Shown here piece after piece: positions 11,893-25,790 of a stretch of DNA of 64,000 nt. A model generated the notes under the pieces. The model was not told where the DNA came from and searched no databases. It saw only the letters and a list, made by a program, of their open reading frames with translations. The stretch is taken from positions 8,552,579-8,616,578 of the forward strand of contig OU342826.1 in the NCBI GenBank assembly GCA_910591455.2. Direction: 5' to 3'. Every line of letters begins with the position of its first letter. Position 1 is the stretch's first letter. This stretch comes from Pholis gunnellus (lineage: Eukaryota; Chordata; Actinopteri; Perciformes; Pholidae). A program made the position numbers and the translations under genes.

Positions 11893-12809
11893 ATTCAAGC
11901 AAGTTCACCTTTAAGGATGTACTTTTATGTACACATAAGTTGTACTATTTTAGTTTGGTGTGAAACTATGACAGAAATTATTTAATTGTCATTGAAGCAA
12001 CCAAAAGTATGTTTGCAACTACCCTAGTATTTACAATTAGTTTCCTGCATGTTAAAACTTTTCACACATCTAAATTGGTCAGAGCAGAGATAAGATAGAT
12101 ATGAAAGGCACCTTTCCTTCATGGTATTCACCTTCTTACTTGTCCATTTCACAGGCTGTTAATTATTACTGTAATTATTTAAGTCATTAACTTTTTTTTT
12201 TTTTTCTGTCTACAAAGTCTGCGAAGTTTCCACGAGCAACAGTATGTGCGGAGGAGGACGTGTGACATACCGACAGGAGAAACGTCTGCGTCAGTGTGTC
12301 CTTCTGACTAGGCCACAGTTGGATTCACAGAACAGAGATCCGCTGATGTCGACAAAGTTTCCACTCCATTTCATTGATTAGGCCCACCGTGAGGACAGCG
12401 TGCCACCCTGCCACATATTACGAGTCCATCTGCAAGACGATTAGCGGGTTTGTAAACACATGGACATCATTTTCAGAGCTCACAATTGGTTTGGTCTCAT
12501 CAAAATAAACAAACACATGATTAGCTTCTTAATAATTGCGTGCGCTCATTTCTGTATTGTGCCGACAGTAAGGGCTGTTTCTCTTTAGGGAGCTTTACAA
12601 AAGGCTTTGTTGGAGCACAAGTAATCTTCCCAACGTCGTACTAAACTGTATGCATCGGCGCACTTAAAGAACTATAAGGATGTAAGGGATAAAGCTACAG
12701 AGCATAATCTTTACTCATATGCATATAGCTGTTCCAGCTTTTCTGAAATAAGACCTATAATGAGTCTGGCAGTATCAACTGTAAAATTGCTTTATTATAC
12801 CGTGCCATT
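11893..12809. other. Non-coding stretch; GC-richer from about 12.2 kb
   Basis: T14 at 12192-12205. From 12210 to 12480 CpG-containing words become frequent (GGAGGACGTGTGAC, GACGATTAGCGGG) and a forkhead-type TGTAAACAC occurs near 12451. This could be the edge of a regulatory block that continues to 13.2 kb. No open frame of interest. Confidence 0.45.
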
Positions 12810-13170
12810 GTGGCCGTCCTTAAAAAGAAGCTTAGGCGTCAGGGAGCCTCGGGCCATAAAATAACTTCTAAAACTCTGAGCGATAAATCTACTTCCTGGC
12901 CCGTGTCCTCTATGCGTCTTATCGAGCAGGTATTGGCAGCTGTTCAGAGGAGCTCTCGGCCCTTCAGGTGCATGCACTCCAACAGTGCTCCATTCTTCAC
13001 CATGAATTCATCATCAATATGGATCCATCTTTTGTTGATGGTGGCACACTTGCACCTTTCCCTGCTCCGTTGCGCTGCCCTGGCAGGCCTGCTTGAATAA
13101 AAATGAAGCCAATTTCTTCCACCGTGGCAGTCATTGTGCCATTTGTTGAGTAAAACACACGGGTCCATTA
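12810..13170. promoter_or_regulatory. Candidate conserved non-coding element
   Basis: Block of high sequence complexity and GC content within AT-rich DNA. It carries GGGCCATAAAATAA at about 12851 (a posterior HOX/CDX-type CCATAAA site), GATAAATC, and several CpG words (TGCGTCTTATCGAGC). The frame open at 12810-13100 encodes nothing recognised and the opposite strand is open too. I infer regulatory DNA from composition and motif density only. Confidence 0.25.
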
Positions 13171-16100
13171 TTGGAGTGTCATGACGCTGTGTGTTTGGAA
13201 CGCGACAAATCACTGCATGCTGTCAGCCATGCAGTTGCGTGGCATTACTCTCAGCAGAGAGGAGCGCTGTTGATGCTGACAAACACTGGAGAACGAGGGT
13301 CATTTACTACACATCCATTAAGCAGGTGCCAATACTCCACAGGCAGCAGATACGTCTCTCACTCAGAGCCACGTATGCATCCAGCTGCTCGGGTTGATGT
13401 GTTTGAATTAACACATTCACAAATATCAATGGCGATAACAACTTAAGTCAGTAAAACATGCGCTTTATCTTCTGAAAAAAAAAGACAAACAGTGAGGTTC
13501 AGTTTTATCTGCGAGTCCATTCATTCATCACTTTGCTGAAATTAAAATGAATAAAAAGCGGTTCATCCCTAGATGACTCACAGCCCCTTCAGTGTTTCCC
13601 TCCTACATTAGACACTGATCAATACAACAGGCCACATGTTTAGTGTTTCTGTCAAAATACCCGGAGAAGCCTTTCAGAGTTCACTCACACACTCGTTTCA
13701 TTTTTTTTGTGGAGGACGCAGGAAAGATCACAGACTTCAAATCCCTTTCAAAGCTCTTGCTCAGGGCTCTAGTTAAAGCTCATTAAAAAGTATAATCAAA
13801 ACACTGCAATATCACAACATGTTAAGTTCATTTGCTAAAAATAAATCCATGATGAGCAATAGACCATAACAATATGAACCCCTCTTTGCCCCAATGAAAG
13901 GTAACGATACGATCACCAGCGACTTCCAAGTAACAGCTTAGCTCATTTGAATATGATAAAACTCATTTATAAACTCATTTTTCTTTATAATTGTTGATAT
14001 TGCCTGAAGGCACTTTTCTTTGTTGGATTCCTAATTTGCGTTAATGAGTTGGAACTATTTTCATTTTTGTCCCCACCCCTAGGAAGTCAGGTGTGGAGAC
14101 ACCCATTTCCTTAGACAATTAATGCCACATAGAATCTGTCCGATGCAACTTAAAACTAATACAAGCATATTTAAATTGTCTTACATAAAGTATATCAAAT
14201 ACATTTCCTCCACGGCACTTTGCTAGAGCTGGTATGATGGATGGGCGAGACATTTCGATTGTGACATGAAATATGAATCTCTGGAATTGACATTTGCTGA
14301 CCTGTTCCCATGTGAAGCGTAGAAAAGGTCCTCTCTCTTTGAATAGACAGCTCGAGTCTCATAAATATGACATAAAAGCACCTATGACCAATTTTGAGGC
14401 TGGCACAGCGCACTGAAATAAAACTAACACTGCTAATCTGCACATTTCATGCATCATTAAAACATCAGTTCAGAGGAGTGGAGAGAAGGTCATTTTAAAG
14501 TAGCATGCTGTTACAAATGGTGTGCAATCAACCGACGAATGATCTGTTTTGAATCGAGAAAATTCAAATTTGGGGCTTTTTGCTTTGAGCTGGTGTTGAG
14601 TTACTGTACATGCTGCAACTCACAGCCATGTCGGCAGTGACTCATTTGACCAATGGTCATGATCGCTATAAAATTCACCATGTGGTTAGTGCGGCAACAA
14701 TGACTCACCACAACAGTATGCTTCAAACCCTCCAAGACAGCCACTTAAACTACATGTATAAACAGGACAGTTCAAACATTCTCTCCATAGAAACAGTAAT
14801 TATAGGATTTAGATATAAATCAGTGGCCCCCAGAACAACAATGATTAAAAAAAACAGACCAGCTGTGTGACCATAAAAGGAAACTAAGCACCGCTGGAAA
14901 TATTATTGTGTAAATTGTTATACGTTTCATATATAAGGAATTTGAATCAACGCTCAAATATGTGTTCAAAACAAACAGTAGGTTTAGAAATCATTTTTGT
15001 CCATTAACAATAGAAATGATAGCACTGCATATGAAAGCACTACCCCTGAATAGGTCCACATAAGAAATGTATAGCCTGGATCACGACTTAGTTTTAATGG
15101 TTTCCTATGATATTCTGAATGTGTTATAGTCTTATAGGATGACAAGAGTGCTGATGTGTGAAAAGAAGTTTTTGGAAATTCTTCAATGGCCTCTCTTCAA
15201 CCTCAGCATGAATAACATGCCGACATTCAAATTCAGTTTTGAACCAGAAAAGGGACGGTGGACATGCAAAATGTAAAATCATTTTCTGAATTCATCAAGT
15301 CACAAGTCAAGGCTGTGCATAGTTTCTTCGCTGTGTAACAGCAGTCAGAAGGTGATGGGAGCACCTCGGTTTCAGACTCGTGATTCGATGAAGCGAGGTT
15401 GCAGTATTGTCACAGACCCTGAACTCACAGGTCAGGGAACTGGTCATCGGTCATGGCTTTCTAGTAGAGGAATGCCAAAAATGCACCATCTAAAAGGGAC
15501 ATATGTATCAGAGCAAAAAGATATTTGTGCAATAGTTGAAAAGCTTTTAGGACACAAGTTTATTACTGGTTTTACATTAGACGCGGCCCCTGAAACATCA
15601 TGCCTGAGGAGCTGCGGAAAACAGAATAATGTAGCTTTTAGAAGGCGATGTCTTCCAGGAGGGCCAGAAGACAAAGAAATGATCAGCATATGACGACAAG
15701 AGAGGTATCAAGAGACCACTACAGACAAAATAACTACAAAAGCAACTACAATAACACAAAAAGTTAGCCCACGGTCCAAGTAAAAAACTTGAAAGTCCAC
15801 ATCCATGTTTATTGTATTGAAGTTTCAGCTTTTTATAGTTCAGTGGGGGAAGAACATCAGGTGGGCTTTTGCAAACACTACAATTAAAAACAGCGAGGGA
15901 GATTTGCATATAGCATAAGCATATCATTAACTCTCGGGGAAATGGAAACAATGTCTCCAGGGTGACATCCAAAGATAGGCCTCAAATCCACCCTATGTAG
16001 GTGTTTGCCCCAGCAGGCTCCTCAAGGTAATAATCCACACAGTTCCACATTCTTAATATACCAATTCCACACTATTTGACATTTCCATAGAATCCATCTC

Positions 16101-17836
16101 AGAATATGAAAAAACGATATTGAAGCACGTTTGAATTTAGCAGAGTTTGTGTGGAGCAGCTGGCGGTTGGATTGGTATTATCATTTCTATAGCTCTGTAG
16201 ACCTGCATCACGTCACCCTTTTAGTCAGTGTCACTGCTTATTGCTCCTGTTCTTATACACTGAGACCAGCACGTTCCTTTAAGATGAGAAAAAAGGGAAT
16301 ATATTGATACGTTTTTTCTTTTTGTTAATCTTTTAGATGGATATTTTAATTTGTTTCACCACAAAAGAACCTTCTATTGTAAAACTACTGCAACCGATGT
16401 CCTCTTACAGGAAACTCACATTTTCAGAATACAAAGTGTAGCTCTTGCTCTTACCCATCACAAATGCCTGAAATGTCTGAAATTTTACTTTACAGCATGT
16501 GGCGCTAAAGGCATTACTGTAGAGAATGTTCACACTGTATTTGAAAAATGAAGGTCCTGATTTCCTAAACGTTGTACCTACTTCCCTTGCCGAACTGAGG
16601 GAGCTAGAATATATTTCAGACTAAAGTTAGGTTAGGTGATGTAATGTGAAAGGAGCACAATCCTGCGCTACACCTAAGGCCAAGAACTCATCATCCTTTT
16701 ATGACCCTGTTTTATTGAGAAGTTTGTAATATCTCCTGAAGAATCTTATTTCTGAATCTTTCAATTCTTCCAAACCAAAAAGCCAGAGAGAAATACGCTT
16801 ATGGTTCGTTTGTGGATTTAGTATAAGCCTGCAGCACAAAGGGTGCAACAAACCAGTTTAACACCAAATTAAAGGTTGTTTCAAGAAATAAAAAATGTAA
16901 AAACCCTAAACAAGACCTATTTATCATGGCAAATAGAGCCATATGGAACTCCCTGTCCAGTGGCCACTGGGTTCAACTCATCCCATTTAAGGCTAGAGTT
17001 TGAGAAGAGAAAGTGAGGTGTGCTCACATTATTTATGGTCCATTCCAGGGTCACAAATTATCCGATTCCCTAAAATAATTGCAAAACCTCTGCATTAAAC
17101 GCTAGGCAGCCATGCAAAGTAAGAGTGCAGTCGTGGGAAAGTGGTCACAGAGTGTGGTGTTGGCAGTCAATCCTACAGTGGAACTGTAAGTTTAATGAAA
17201 GGTGGTTTCAGAGGAAAGAAAGGCATTCATATCATGGTAACAACATGAGGTTTCTCGCACAGTGTCGTGTGTATGTGAGACGGGTGATTTAGGCATCACA
17301 CTGTAATCCAAGCCATCAGCTTTTGGTCGACCGATTTACGTTTAATATTTATAATCATTCCAACTGTGACACACAAACTGCATTATTTCACTAAGGAGAC
17401 CAGTCCATTGACATATTCATTGCATGAAGAATTACAAACCATCACCACTGCATGCCTGACCCCGCCCTGACCATGACCAAAAAGTCTCGACCTAAAACTG
17501 TATGGTGTAGCTATTAGGGGACTGCGTTTTTGTTCACAAATGGTAATGAGTCTCCAGAATCTGACTGTGGGCACAGGATTCTGTCCGCACAATGTCATTA
17601 CATGTACACGTGCCATGAGGCTAAAGAATTTCACTATGAATAAGTGACTCAATGTCTCTGAAGGAAAGTTGCTATCTATTTGTTTGTTTGATTGATACTA
17701 ACTATTCTAGTATCACCATACATATCAGATGCATTTTTGGTTTACAATCAAATGTAAATATAAGCAATAAAAAAAAACATGAGATGGGTAATTTCTTCTG
17801 GAATGAAGAGGAATAAACTTTTTGTGTTATCACAGG
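13171..17836. other. Long non-coding stretch, no gene recognised
   Basis: Frames of 81-124 codons at 15352-15972 on both strands overlap one another and lack domains. At 16455-16476 a minus-strand 22-nt segment has acceptor- and donor-like flanks, but there is no supporting context. WNSLSSG-like residues near 16940-16990 faintly recall a LINE C-terminus; not called. Confidence 0.55.
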
Positions 17837-18128
17837 ATTATAATCCTACTTGACCTCAGTGCAGCCTTTAACACCATCAACCACTCCATCCTCTTCTCAC
17901 GTATTGAGTCCTCCCTCCTTATCACTGGTACAGCCCTCTCCTGGTTCAAATCAAACCTCTCCGACTGCCAACAGTTCAGTAGTATCCATAAATTCAACTC
18001 TGACACAGCCCCAGTCTCTCAAGGCGTTCCCCAAGGTTCGCTACTCGGCCCCCTCCTCTTCATCCTCTACATGCTCCTCCTTGGCAACATCATACGTCAC
18101 CATGGTCTCCATTTCATTGACCAACGAT
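17837..18128 (+). mobile_element. L2/CR1-like LINE reverse transcriptase fragment
   Basis: The plus-strand frame reads LLDLSAAFNTINHSIL, then ALSWFKSNLSD, then GVPQGSLLGPLLFILYM and LGNIIRHHG. These are reverse transcriptase blocks of jockey-superfamily non-LTR elements: the D of LDLSAAF is the first catalytic aspartate and GVPQGS.LGPLLF is the diagnostic block. The next block with YADD is absent; homology stops at about 18128. The fragment is about 97 codons of an ORF2 normally near 1,000 codons, truncated on both sides, with no frameshift within it. Non-functional. Assignment to L2/CR1 rather than a neighbouring clade is from motif style. Confidence 0.9.
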
Positions 18129-19116
18129 GAAGGGTTTTATATCCCAGCTGTAGATGCCACTTGAAGGTTTGAGACATATGCCAATATCTCCCGGGATAAG
18201 AGCTAATGGGATTTAGCACCATTTCAATTCAGTAATCATGAAAGCTATGGTCATGAAATCATCATCGTCAAAAAATGAGATTATGAGGGTTATCAAAAGG
18301 GCCGAGCAACCTAGTGCAACAGTAGAGTAAGTCTCCATAAAGGCCATTGCCGTTGTTGCCAATGTTGTGATGTTAAGTCATTCTCCATCCTCGACAAACT
18401 GGAGCATGTGCACATTGAGATTCACAATCACAGGGAACAGTCAAAGGAGCAACTGAAGCCGCTAGAATCATGCTCTTTATTAGCTTTCAACACCGTAAGC
18501 AGAATGTGGAGGAGAACGGCTCGAGGAAACAGCAGAGAGTAAAGAGTACGAACTTCCTCCAGAGATACAGTAGAGGCCCAACAGATCAAAATTAGAGGGC
18601 CAATTGCTCGTTTCCAGAGAGTTTAATCCCAGCTCAGAACATCAAACTATCTCAGCAGAGTAGTTCTCTGTGCACATAATGCAGCTTTTGTTGCTTTCTA
18701 GCAGCAGACATCAATAGCACTGACAAGCAGTGACCTCTGCCTCTAAAAGAAACACCCATGTGAGACGGACAACCCTCGGTTCTCATCAAAGTTCCTTTTC
18801 TCACCATTTCGACCAATAGCAGATCCATCAGAGCATCGCTTTTCCTATAAAAAACCTAAAGTACATATACAGTAGCTGTGCAGGAGAGCAGAAAGCACTG
18901 GACTGAGTGGATGCTTTCTACAATTAATAGCTATAAAAAGGAAAAACAATCTCACTCGTGGAATTTGGCAATATAGCAATATATTGTGAAACTATAAAAG
19001 GTGTCAGCCGTCGGTGGGTTCGCCGTAACATTTAAACCATGGTGGCTTTCCCTTTAGCATCTCTGTATTAGGCCATTGAATGCAATGTTGACGGTCAATG
19101 AGCACAACTGCTGCTG
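18129..19116. other. Non-coding stretch, no gene recognised
   Basis: Nothing recognised. There is no clear 3' end or target-site duplication for the preceding LINE fragment. Confidence 0.55.
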
Positions 19117-19137
19117 TATATATATATATATATATAT
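19117..19137. repeat. Short (TA)n tract
   Basis: About ten uninterrupted TA units, directly visible. Confidence 0.9.
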
Positions 19138-22100
19138 CACGAGGTTTAATGAGGCCGTGCGAAGCTACCAAAGACATACAGGCCAGGGTTGATAACGTAA
19201 TAAAGCCAACAATGAGGGCGACACAAACTAAGATATCAGCAGCATGACTTTGAATATTCATCTCAGTTTGTTAATTAATAATAACCAATCAATCCCTCGG
19301 TCAAATACTTTGATCCTGTGATCTCAATTTATACTGAAGGATGTGTGCACAGTTTCAGTAAGTCCCATACAACTCCTGTTACATGTTTGCGTGCACATTT
19401 GAACAGGGTTAAAGAGGGGAAAACCCAGAATCGTGTGTAATTTTGAGGTTGTCTGTGCAAGTGCATGACCTGACTCAGTCCTATGATCTTCTTCCACAAA
19501 GTTCACATGAGGCGAAGACGAGTGAGTCATACGTGCGTGATCGTTTTGATATGTGGTTGGCTACACTGGATGATTTTGCTTTTCTTCATAACGGTTATAT
19601 ATCAACCCAACCAAGCGGAGAAAAACACTATTCTTGTCTGAAAAACAAAAACAAAAGAATGAAGTGGAACATCGCTCAGATAGTGTTAATGGATTAGACA
19701 TCATTGGCACTGGTATGAAAAGAAATGAAATGGAGATACTCAACTCAAGGCATGCACACACCAACAAAGCATAATAATATAATGAGAAAGATGCTGATCT
19801 GCCATAAAAAGTCATGACATATTTTTGTATTATATTTTTATATTGATCATTATATTATATTGCAAGTTGCAAAGGCAATTTATCTCTTTCAACCAACATA
19901 GATCCCTTTCACATTTTCTACGCAGGTTTCTTAAAACGGGGGATTAGTTAACTGCATATCCACTAATACTGTACTTCTGACAAATATCGTCAATAATGAC
20001 AAATGTCAATATGGAGAACATGCACACATGCGCAAATTCCATTTTCAGATTATTCTGGTTGGATTTATGTTTTTAACTATATTGGTTTAGTTATTACATT
20101 TTAAACAGACAGTATTTATAGGATGTATTGAGTTTTTTCAGGAGGATGTGCTACATTAATCTGTTCTATTGCAGGTTGTATGTACCATAATGCAGATGCA
20201 ATGTTTAATAAAGCTGTGATCTGGCATTCAAATGCGGTGCACAAAGGGTTGCGCTTAAATTCTATGCATTTTCATGTTTCCCACGTGAACTAATATCCAA
20301 CATTATTTAAAAAAAAAAATACATTAGGGTGATAAATTGTAGCAACATCATAAGAGTCTTGCAGAGTCTTGGCTTAGAGATACTTGCTGAAAATAAAGCC
20401 GGATCAAACCAACAGCCCCAGATTCAGATAAATATCCCACTATTTCCAGTCAACGCTCCAACAAGATAAATGCACCTAAACTTAGGGGAGATGTTAGAGA
20501 CAACAACAATCTAATTTGCCGAATGAAGGAAGATATTTGACAGGAGCAAAGTTTAAAAGAGCTGGGGCTGATGCGATGTGCGTTTATGTGGATTGCAATG
20601 GCTGTATAGCTGAAACAGGCGAAGAGGTAAAATAGGAAACAACACAGACAAGGCTGTGTGACATAGATAAATGCTGCTTATTCTGAGTAACCGGAGGGTG
20701 CAAAGCAAAAATAATAGGGCCATTTGTGGGATGGAAGCTTGCCAGATCTTACTCTGGGCAGATGCAAAGCCACAAATGCATTTGGGGAAGCTGATGTACA
20801 TATGCCAGTAAGGCATTTACTCCATTTTTACTCCTTTTTGTTCATTCTGGCTTCCAGTGTTGTCACAACACATCTAACCAGGTTATTTCACTGTGCATTC
20901 AACGAGTAGTGCTGTCATAAAGAAATCAATAAATCTATACACCCTTCCCTGTTCAGCCACTGTTAATGATGGATTTCCCTGGTGATGTTATTGATTCACA
21001 CACACCTCCATACACACACCTTTTTCAAATTGCGTGTGAATCAAATCATGCGTAGATCATTGTTAAGTCAAGTTGGACCTTCATAGGTCACTGACAAAGA
21101 TATATATGTAATAATATCCCTGTAAAGCACCCTCATAAAAATCCATCACACCAAAAGGGACCGAGAGGATCCCCTTGAACCTCTGTTAACAGGCACGCAT
21201 GTCAGGTCTGAAAACAGATCGCTGGAAAGCATTTTCTGAAGACCTGCTTTCACACTGGTGGTGGTAGAAGTGCTGATTTGAGCCGATTTAATCCTGGTTT
21301 GACCAATGTGTGGCGCTTGTGTTATTTGGTGCTTTATTTTATCCCCAGACATTAGCCAGGCTTCCTGTTGACAGAGCAGAGATCCATTGTGACGGCTTAA
21401 TCCAGCAGATCTAAATGGACGACGCCTTCGTGTCATTGGCTCAGTTAATGCTTGTAATCCAACAAAGCAGCGCCAAACATGATGTTTGTAAGTTGTTAGC
21501 AATAGTTTTTAAGGAGCTGTTGACTGACTAACATGAGACATTGGATTGGACACCACTTATACAAAAACATCATCACAAAGATTCTCAGGAGCAACTTTGA
21601 AAATGGTTAAACTATCCAGTGTGGTGTTCCTAAAAATACAATATTGCTACAATATACAGACCTGGATAAAGTCACGACTTGCAACTGGATGAATTACCTC
21701 AACTCTCACAAAGATGAAGCAAATGGCAAATTACTGGACACTGTAAATCAATTTTCATTTCCTGCATAGGATCAGACTTGCACAGCTGTCAAGGTCACCG
21801 AGTGCTAACCAGAGTGGAGAACATTTTATCAATTCGTCGTCACAAACAAACTTCTTGGTTGTTTGAATGTCACAAAACCGGAGCATTATTTATACATCAC
21901 AGATGGTTGGAGGAATATGAAATAAGCCATGTCTCGACATGTCTTCTATGCAATATGGTCACACAGCTGTGGATCTTGGTTCCATTGTTGGGTAAATCCA
22001 AATTTAGCTGTCCAGTTGGCTGCAAACAGCTACCCTGCAGCATAATTCTTTCAGTGAGAAGCCAAAATGCTGAATGTTCCACATAGATTATCTTGGAAGC

Positions 22101-24294
22101 CTGTTGAATTTTTAACAATGAAATCCAGTTTCACGTTGATGAAGGAACAATGACAGGTTCCTCAGCATGCTTCACTGCTCCATGTGACATCAACTCCTGC
22201 TGGCTGAGTGAACTCTATACTCCAGTCAGAATGAGAGAGGCAATCCATTTTTGATGCCGTCTTCATTTCTCAAACTGCTGTCATATCTTTAGTCTCATCA
22301 TTTCAATTATATCCTTTTTAAAGCACTCTTTATTTCTGGCTACTTGTCAAAGTGAGCATTATTAAAACATGCCCATTTTAAGGTTATTCGGGAATATTGA
22401 GGCATCTATTGTCTAAAGACTGCTATTGATGGACTACAATGGTTCTTGCTATGTTTGTTCAGCTGATACACTCACTAGGTTTATGTACATCGATGTCAGC
22501 TGAACGCCAAAAAATGCTCGCAATCATACAGACAAATTGTGAGAAAAACGGTTATACAGAGAAAGAGATATCAAAAGATTTGCCACATGCGGATGAACTC
22601 TACCAAATCTAAAATGAGGCACAGACTGCAGAGGGACAGAGGGGAAGATCTCCCTCTAAGGCTCATTACTCCCGTCATAGCATGCCAAGTGCTGACCCAG
22701 CATTTCAGCCCCCTATCCTCCTCTTGCCCTTCAACCCCCTCCTCCAGCAGGTGAGGGAGTCACATGCTTTCAGGCACATCCGCTGTCAGCCCATTCGGTG
22801 TGTGAAACCCATAAACTAATGCAGGATGGTAGTGCTCAAAGAGCTTTGAAAGCAGCCAATGGCTACTTTAATGGATGGATACACTGTTTAACTTAATTCA
22901 TGCTCTGTTCGAGCCTTACAGGGAGGATTTGACCTCTCTTAGGTTAAATAATGGTCCCAGCGTAGATGGGTTGGTCGGGGGCAAGAAGGAGATAAATGCA
23001 CTGTGACATTCAACTCACTCCAGCGTCCCCCGATGTGTGATTTGAGAGCAGTCTATTAGGCACACACTTTGCTTAAACATGGGAAGAGTTATTAGACGGG
23101 ACAGCGATGACTGGGAGCAGCGCAGAAGGCAGCATCTGAAGAGAGAGACGGGTGTGGGCAGAGCTTGACTGCCATTTATCAAAGCAAAACCGAAAAGCAT
23201 GCGAGAAGCCATTGTAAGAGATAGTATGACCAATTTACAAAAGGTCCAGCTTGCATTTCGTGGTTACATTGTGGGCTGTTGGTGGGACAAATGCAGCATT
23301 AATAAAACTGAAATGTAATCGACAGAATGGCAGACAATGTTTCTTAGCTTGCTTGCTTTTCGTGGCTATAAATAGAACTTTCAGCCTGAAAACCATGTTT
23401 CTCCATTGTAGCAATTGACAGGCAGCAGGGAAACGATGGAGAAGCTAAGGGACGGTCAACTAGAGAGAGAAAGACAGAAGTTTCTACGCACCTCCCCCTG
23501 CTGATTTAGAGAATCATTCATCAATTCTAAATATATTCAGCTCTCCGATAGTGCTACAGGATCCTTGTGTTGTTTTATAGCCTATCTGAGGCTATGGCCG
23601 AGATGCTGCTTCAATGCTCCCACAAATTTGGATCGTGCATACATGGGGATTTATTCACACACACTAAGGAGATTGATTGAAAGCACATGAGTTATTAATA
23701 GGATGACGTTTAAACCAAAATAGACTAAATATGATTTATTGGGAGACACATGAAGCAGTTCTATATAAAATCAGACATTCAGCTCCCCCATATAGCCCAT
23801 ATGGAATGATCCATGTTTCATAACTTTTTTCCACCACTGCACTGAATCAAATGAGTCACATAGTCGACTATTCAGGGTCACCCTTAATTTATAGTCATAG
23901 TAATAATTCCTTGGGTGGCTGGCCCTTTAGTCTGCTTTCAATTTTCACAAACTCACTTTTCAATACACACACACACACCAATAATACCCAATAGGTCCAG
24001 TGTTTTAGTCCATTTTACGTCTGTAAATTGTGATTTACTTTCAGAAGTTTAGCCCAGTCCTGTCTGAAGCTTGACTTCAGCGTAATTTATGACAATCATC
24101 TCGGTTTGACGTTCTTGGATCGTCTTGGCCTTCACATGATGGACGTGATTTTTTGGAGACCAGAGATAACTTGACAAATAGACTTTCACAGAAGATGCAT
24201 GTTCACTTAGGGTTAGGGTGTCCCAACATGTTGGCCGTACTACTGTAGAAACAAATCATACAGAACTATAAAAGACATGTTTTGTTTGTGATTC

Positions 24295-24298
<4 letters not shown>
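19138..24298. other. Long non-coding stretch with some complex blocks
   Basis: No gene. Segments at about 21200-21450 and 22600-22760 are GC-richer and complex, and could be conserved regulatory DNA. At 22751 a long pyrimidine tract ends in CAG followed immediately by GTGAGG, discussed as a recursive-splice-like site. Two TTAGGG units occur at 24207-24218. Short frames have no domains. Confidence 0.5.
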
Positions 24299-24352
<54 letters not shown>

Positions 24353-24372
24353 AATCACACACACACACACAC
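24299..24372. repeat. (AC)n microsatellite, interrupted
   Basis: About 25 AC units, an AATCAAT interruption at about 24349, then about 8 more. Directly visible. Confidence 0.96.
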
Positions 24373-25619
24373 TACAGAAACAAAATACAGTCATGGTAAT
24401 GTTTTTTCATGCAGCTAAAATAAATTCATTTACAAACCACATCAGATTTAATGATTGTTCACTTCCCATGTCTGCAGCTGATAAGTTAATAAAATGTTTT
24501 CTATTATTTGTGACCAAAAATTAGCACGCCAAACACTTTTACTGCCAGCAAAAATGAGAAATGAAATCCCAATGTGGCACCAACAATAGTGTTGTGAGTC
24601 TGCTAAGTATAGCTCTCACCACACACTCTAATAGGGGACAGCATTGATGAACATGCATAGTGATTTCATTAGCTGTTTCCTGGTGAGCAAACCTGCTCTT
24701 TGCCCTGAAAATCATATCTGGTTATAAGATGTACAGGCAGGTAGGGTGACAGGCAGGTAGCTCGCCTCTACTGACAACATTGTGACTTCAAGGTCACATC
24801 AGATAACGTGCTAGTGTAAACGTAGGACCAGCTCACCTGTCAGTCGCTAGTTGAAAGGCACAGCTAGCGTTAGAAAACATCTAAAAGTTGGGTGAATTCT
24901 AGTTCCTGGTTTTACCAAATTAACTGCAGACATGTATCTTTACCAGTCATTTAGTTTAGTAAAGGAACTTGGAATTACTATTTCCATAAAATAAAGAAGA
25001 CTAAAAGACTAAATTAAGGGAGAGGACATTTTTTGGTTATTACCACTATAAATCCCAGGGTTAAAAGGGTTCTTTTGAAACACACATCACTTATTATTAT
25101 TAGTTCGGTAATAGTGACTCACAAAAAGTTGGGAAACAAACCATTTTGCATTTAAAATAACTCAAACTAGGTTTTTCCAACTATTTATGAAAGAAAAAGT
25201 TATTTGATTAAATGTTTACGTTGATTTCATTATTTAACTATATTTTTTATTTTAGTTAGAATATGGCCTTGATTTGAATTTGCTTACAACTAGTTTGCTG
25301 CTAATGCATGGTACAACAAACTAAAAACATAAAGCTCTTATGCTCGTTCACAGTAAATTAGTTTCATGTTTCAAACTGTAATCAATGTAGCACTGGTAGA
25401 CATTTTAAACTAAGAGAGGCTTAATTAAGTGACCGACCCACGAGCACCATTATTCCTCCCCAGACTGTGTTCATCATCACCCTGAGGGGGTCGGGACGAC
25501 TCTGTTCCTTTAGATGCAGGTTAGCACGGAGATGTGTGGCGGGGTCACACCAAGTTTGGCCATGCTGTCTCTCTCCATCTTTCTCTCTGTGAACATCCTA
25601 ACATCCGCCCCCATCTGCA
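24373..25619. other. Non-coding stretch, no gene recognised
   Basis: AT-rich, no domain-bearing frame. At 24731-24765 GACAGGCAGGTAG occurs twice in a row with variation. Confidence 0.55.
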
Positions 25620-25790
25620 TATTCCCAGAGTGACAAAACTAGTTAGCGGAGCAATAAATCAAACCTCGACTGCCCAATTTGGTTTCCTAATGTAATTAAT
25701 AAGTGCTAAAAGCACTTAACTGGCCATAATTTGCGGATGCCACTTTGAAGTGACTATTAAAAGGAAAACTTTGTGTGCCCGTGGAAGAAA
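25620..25790. promoter_or_regulatory. Candidate developmental enhancer / conserved element with NKX2-like palindrome
   Basis: A dense cluster of homeodomain-type words: GCAATAAATC, then TAATTAAT at 25693-25700, directly followed by the perfect palindrome AAGTGC-TAAAA-GCACTT at 25701-25717, then CCATAATTTGCGG, and a second near-palindrome CACTTTGAAGTG at about 25742. AAGTG/CACTT is the core of NKX2-class sites. No open frame explains the block. Regulatory function is inferred from motif arrangement; conservation has not been tested. Confidence 0.35.

Noticed and set aside
15352..15972. Overlapping frames of 113 and 124 codons on opposite strands
   Set aside because: Openness on both strands without domains indicates low stop density by chance.
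16920..17005. Possible LINE C-terminus (ANRAIWNSLSSGHW...)
   Set aside because: Only a few residues resemble the WNSLP motif; no flanking LINE blocks or 3' UTR.
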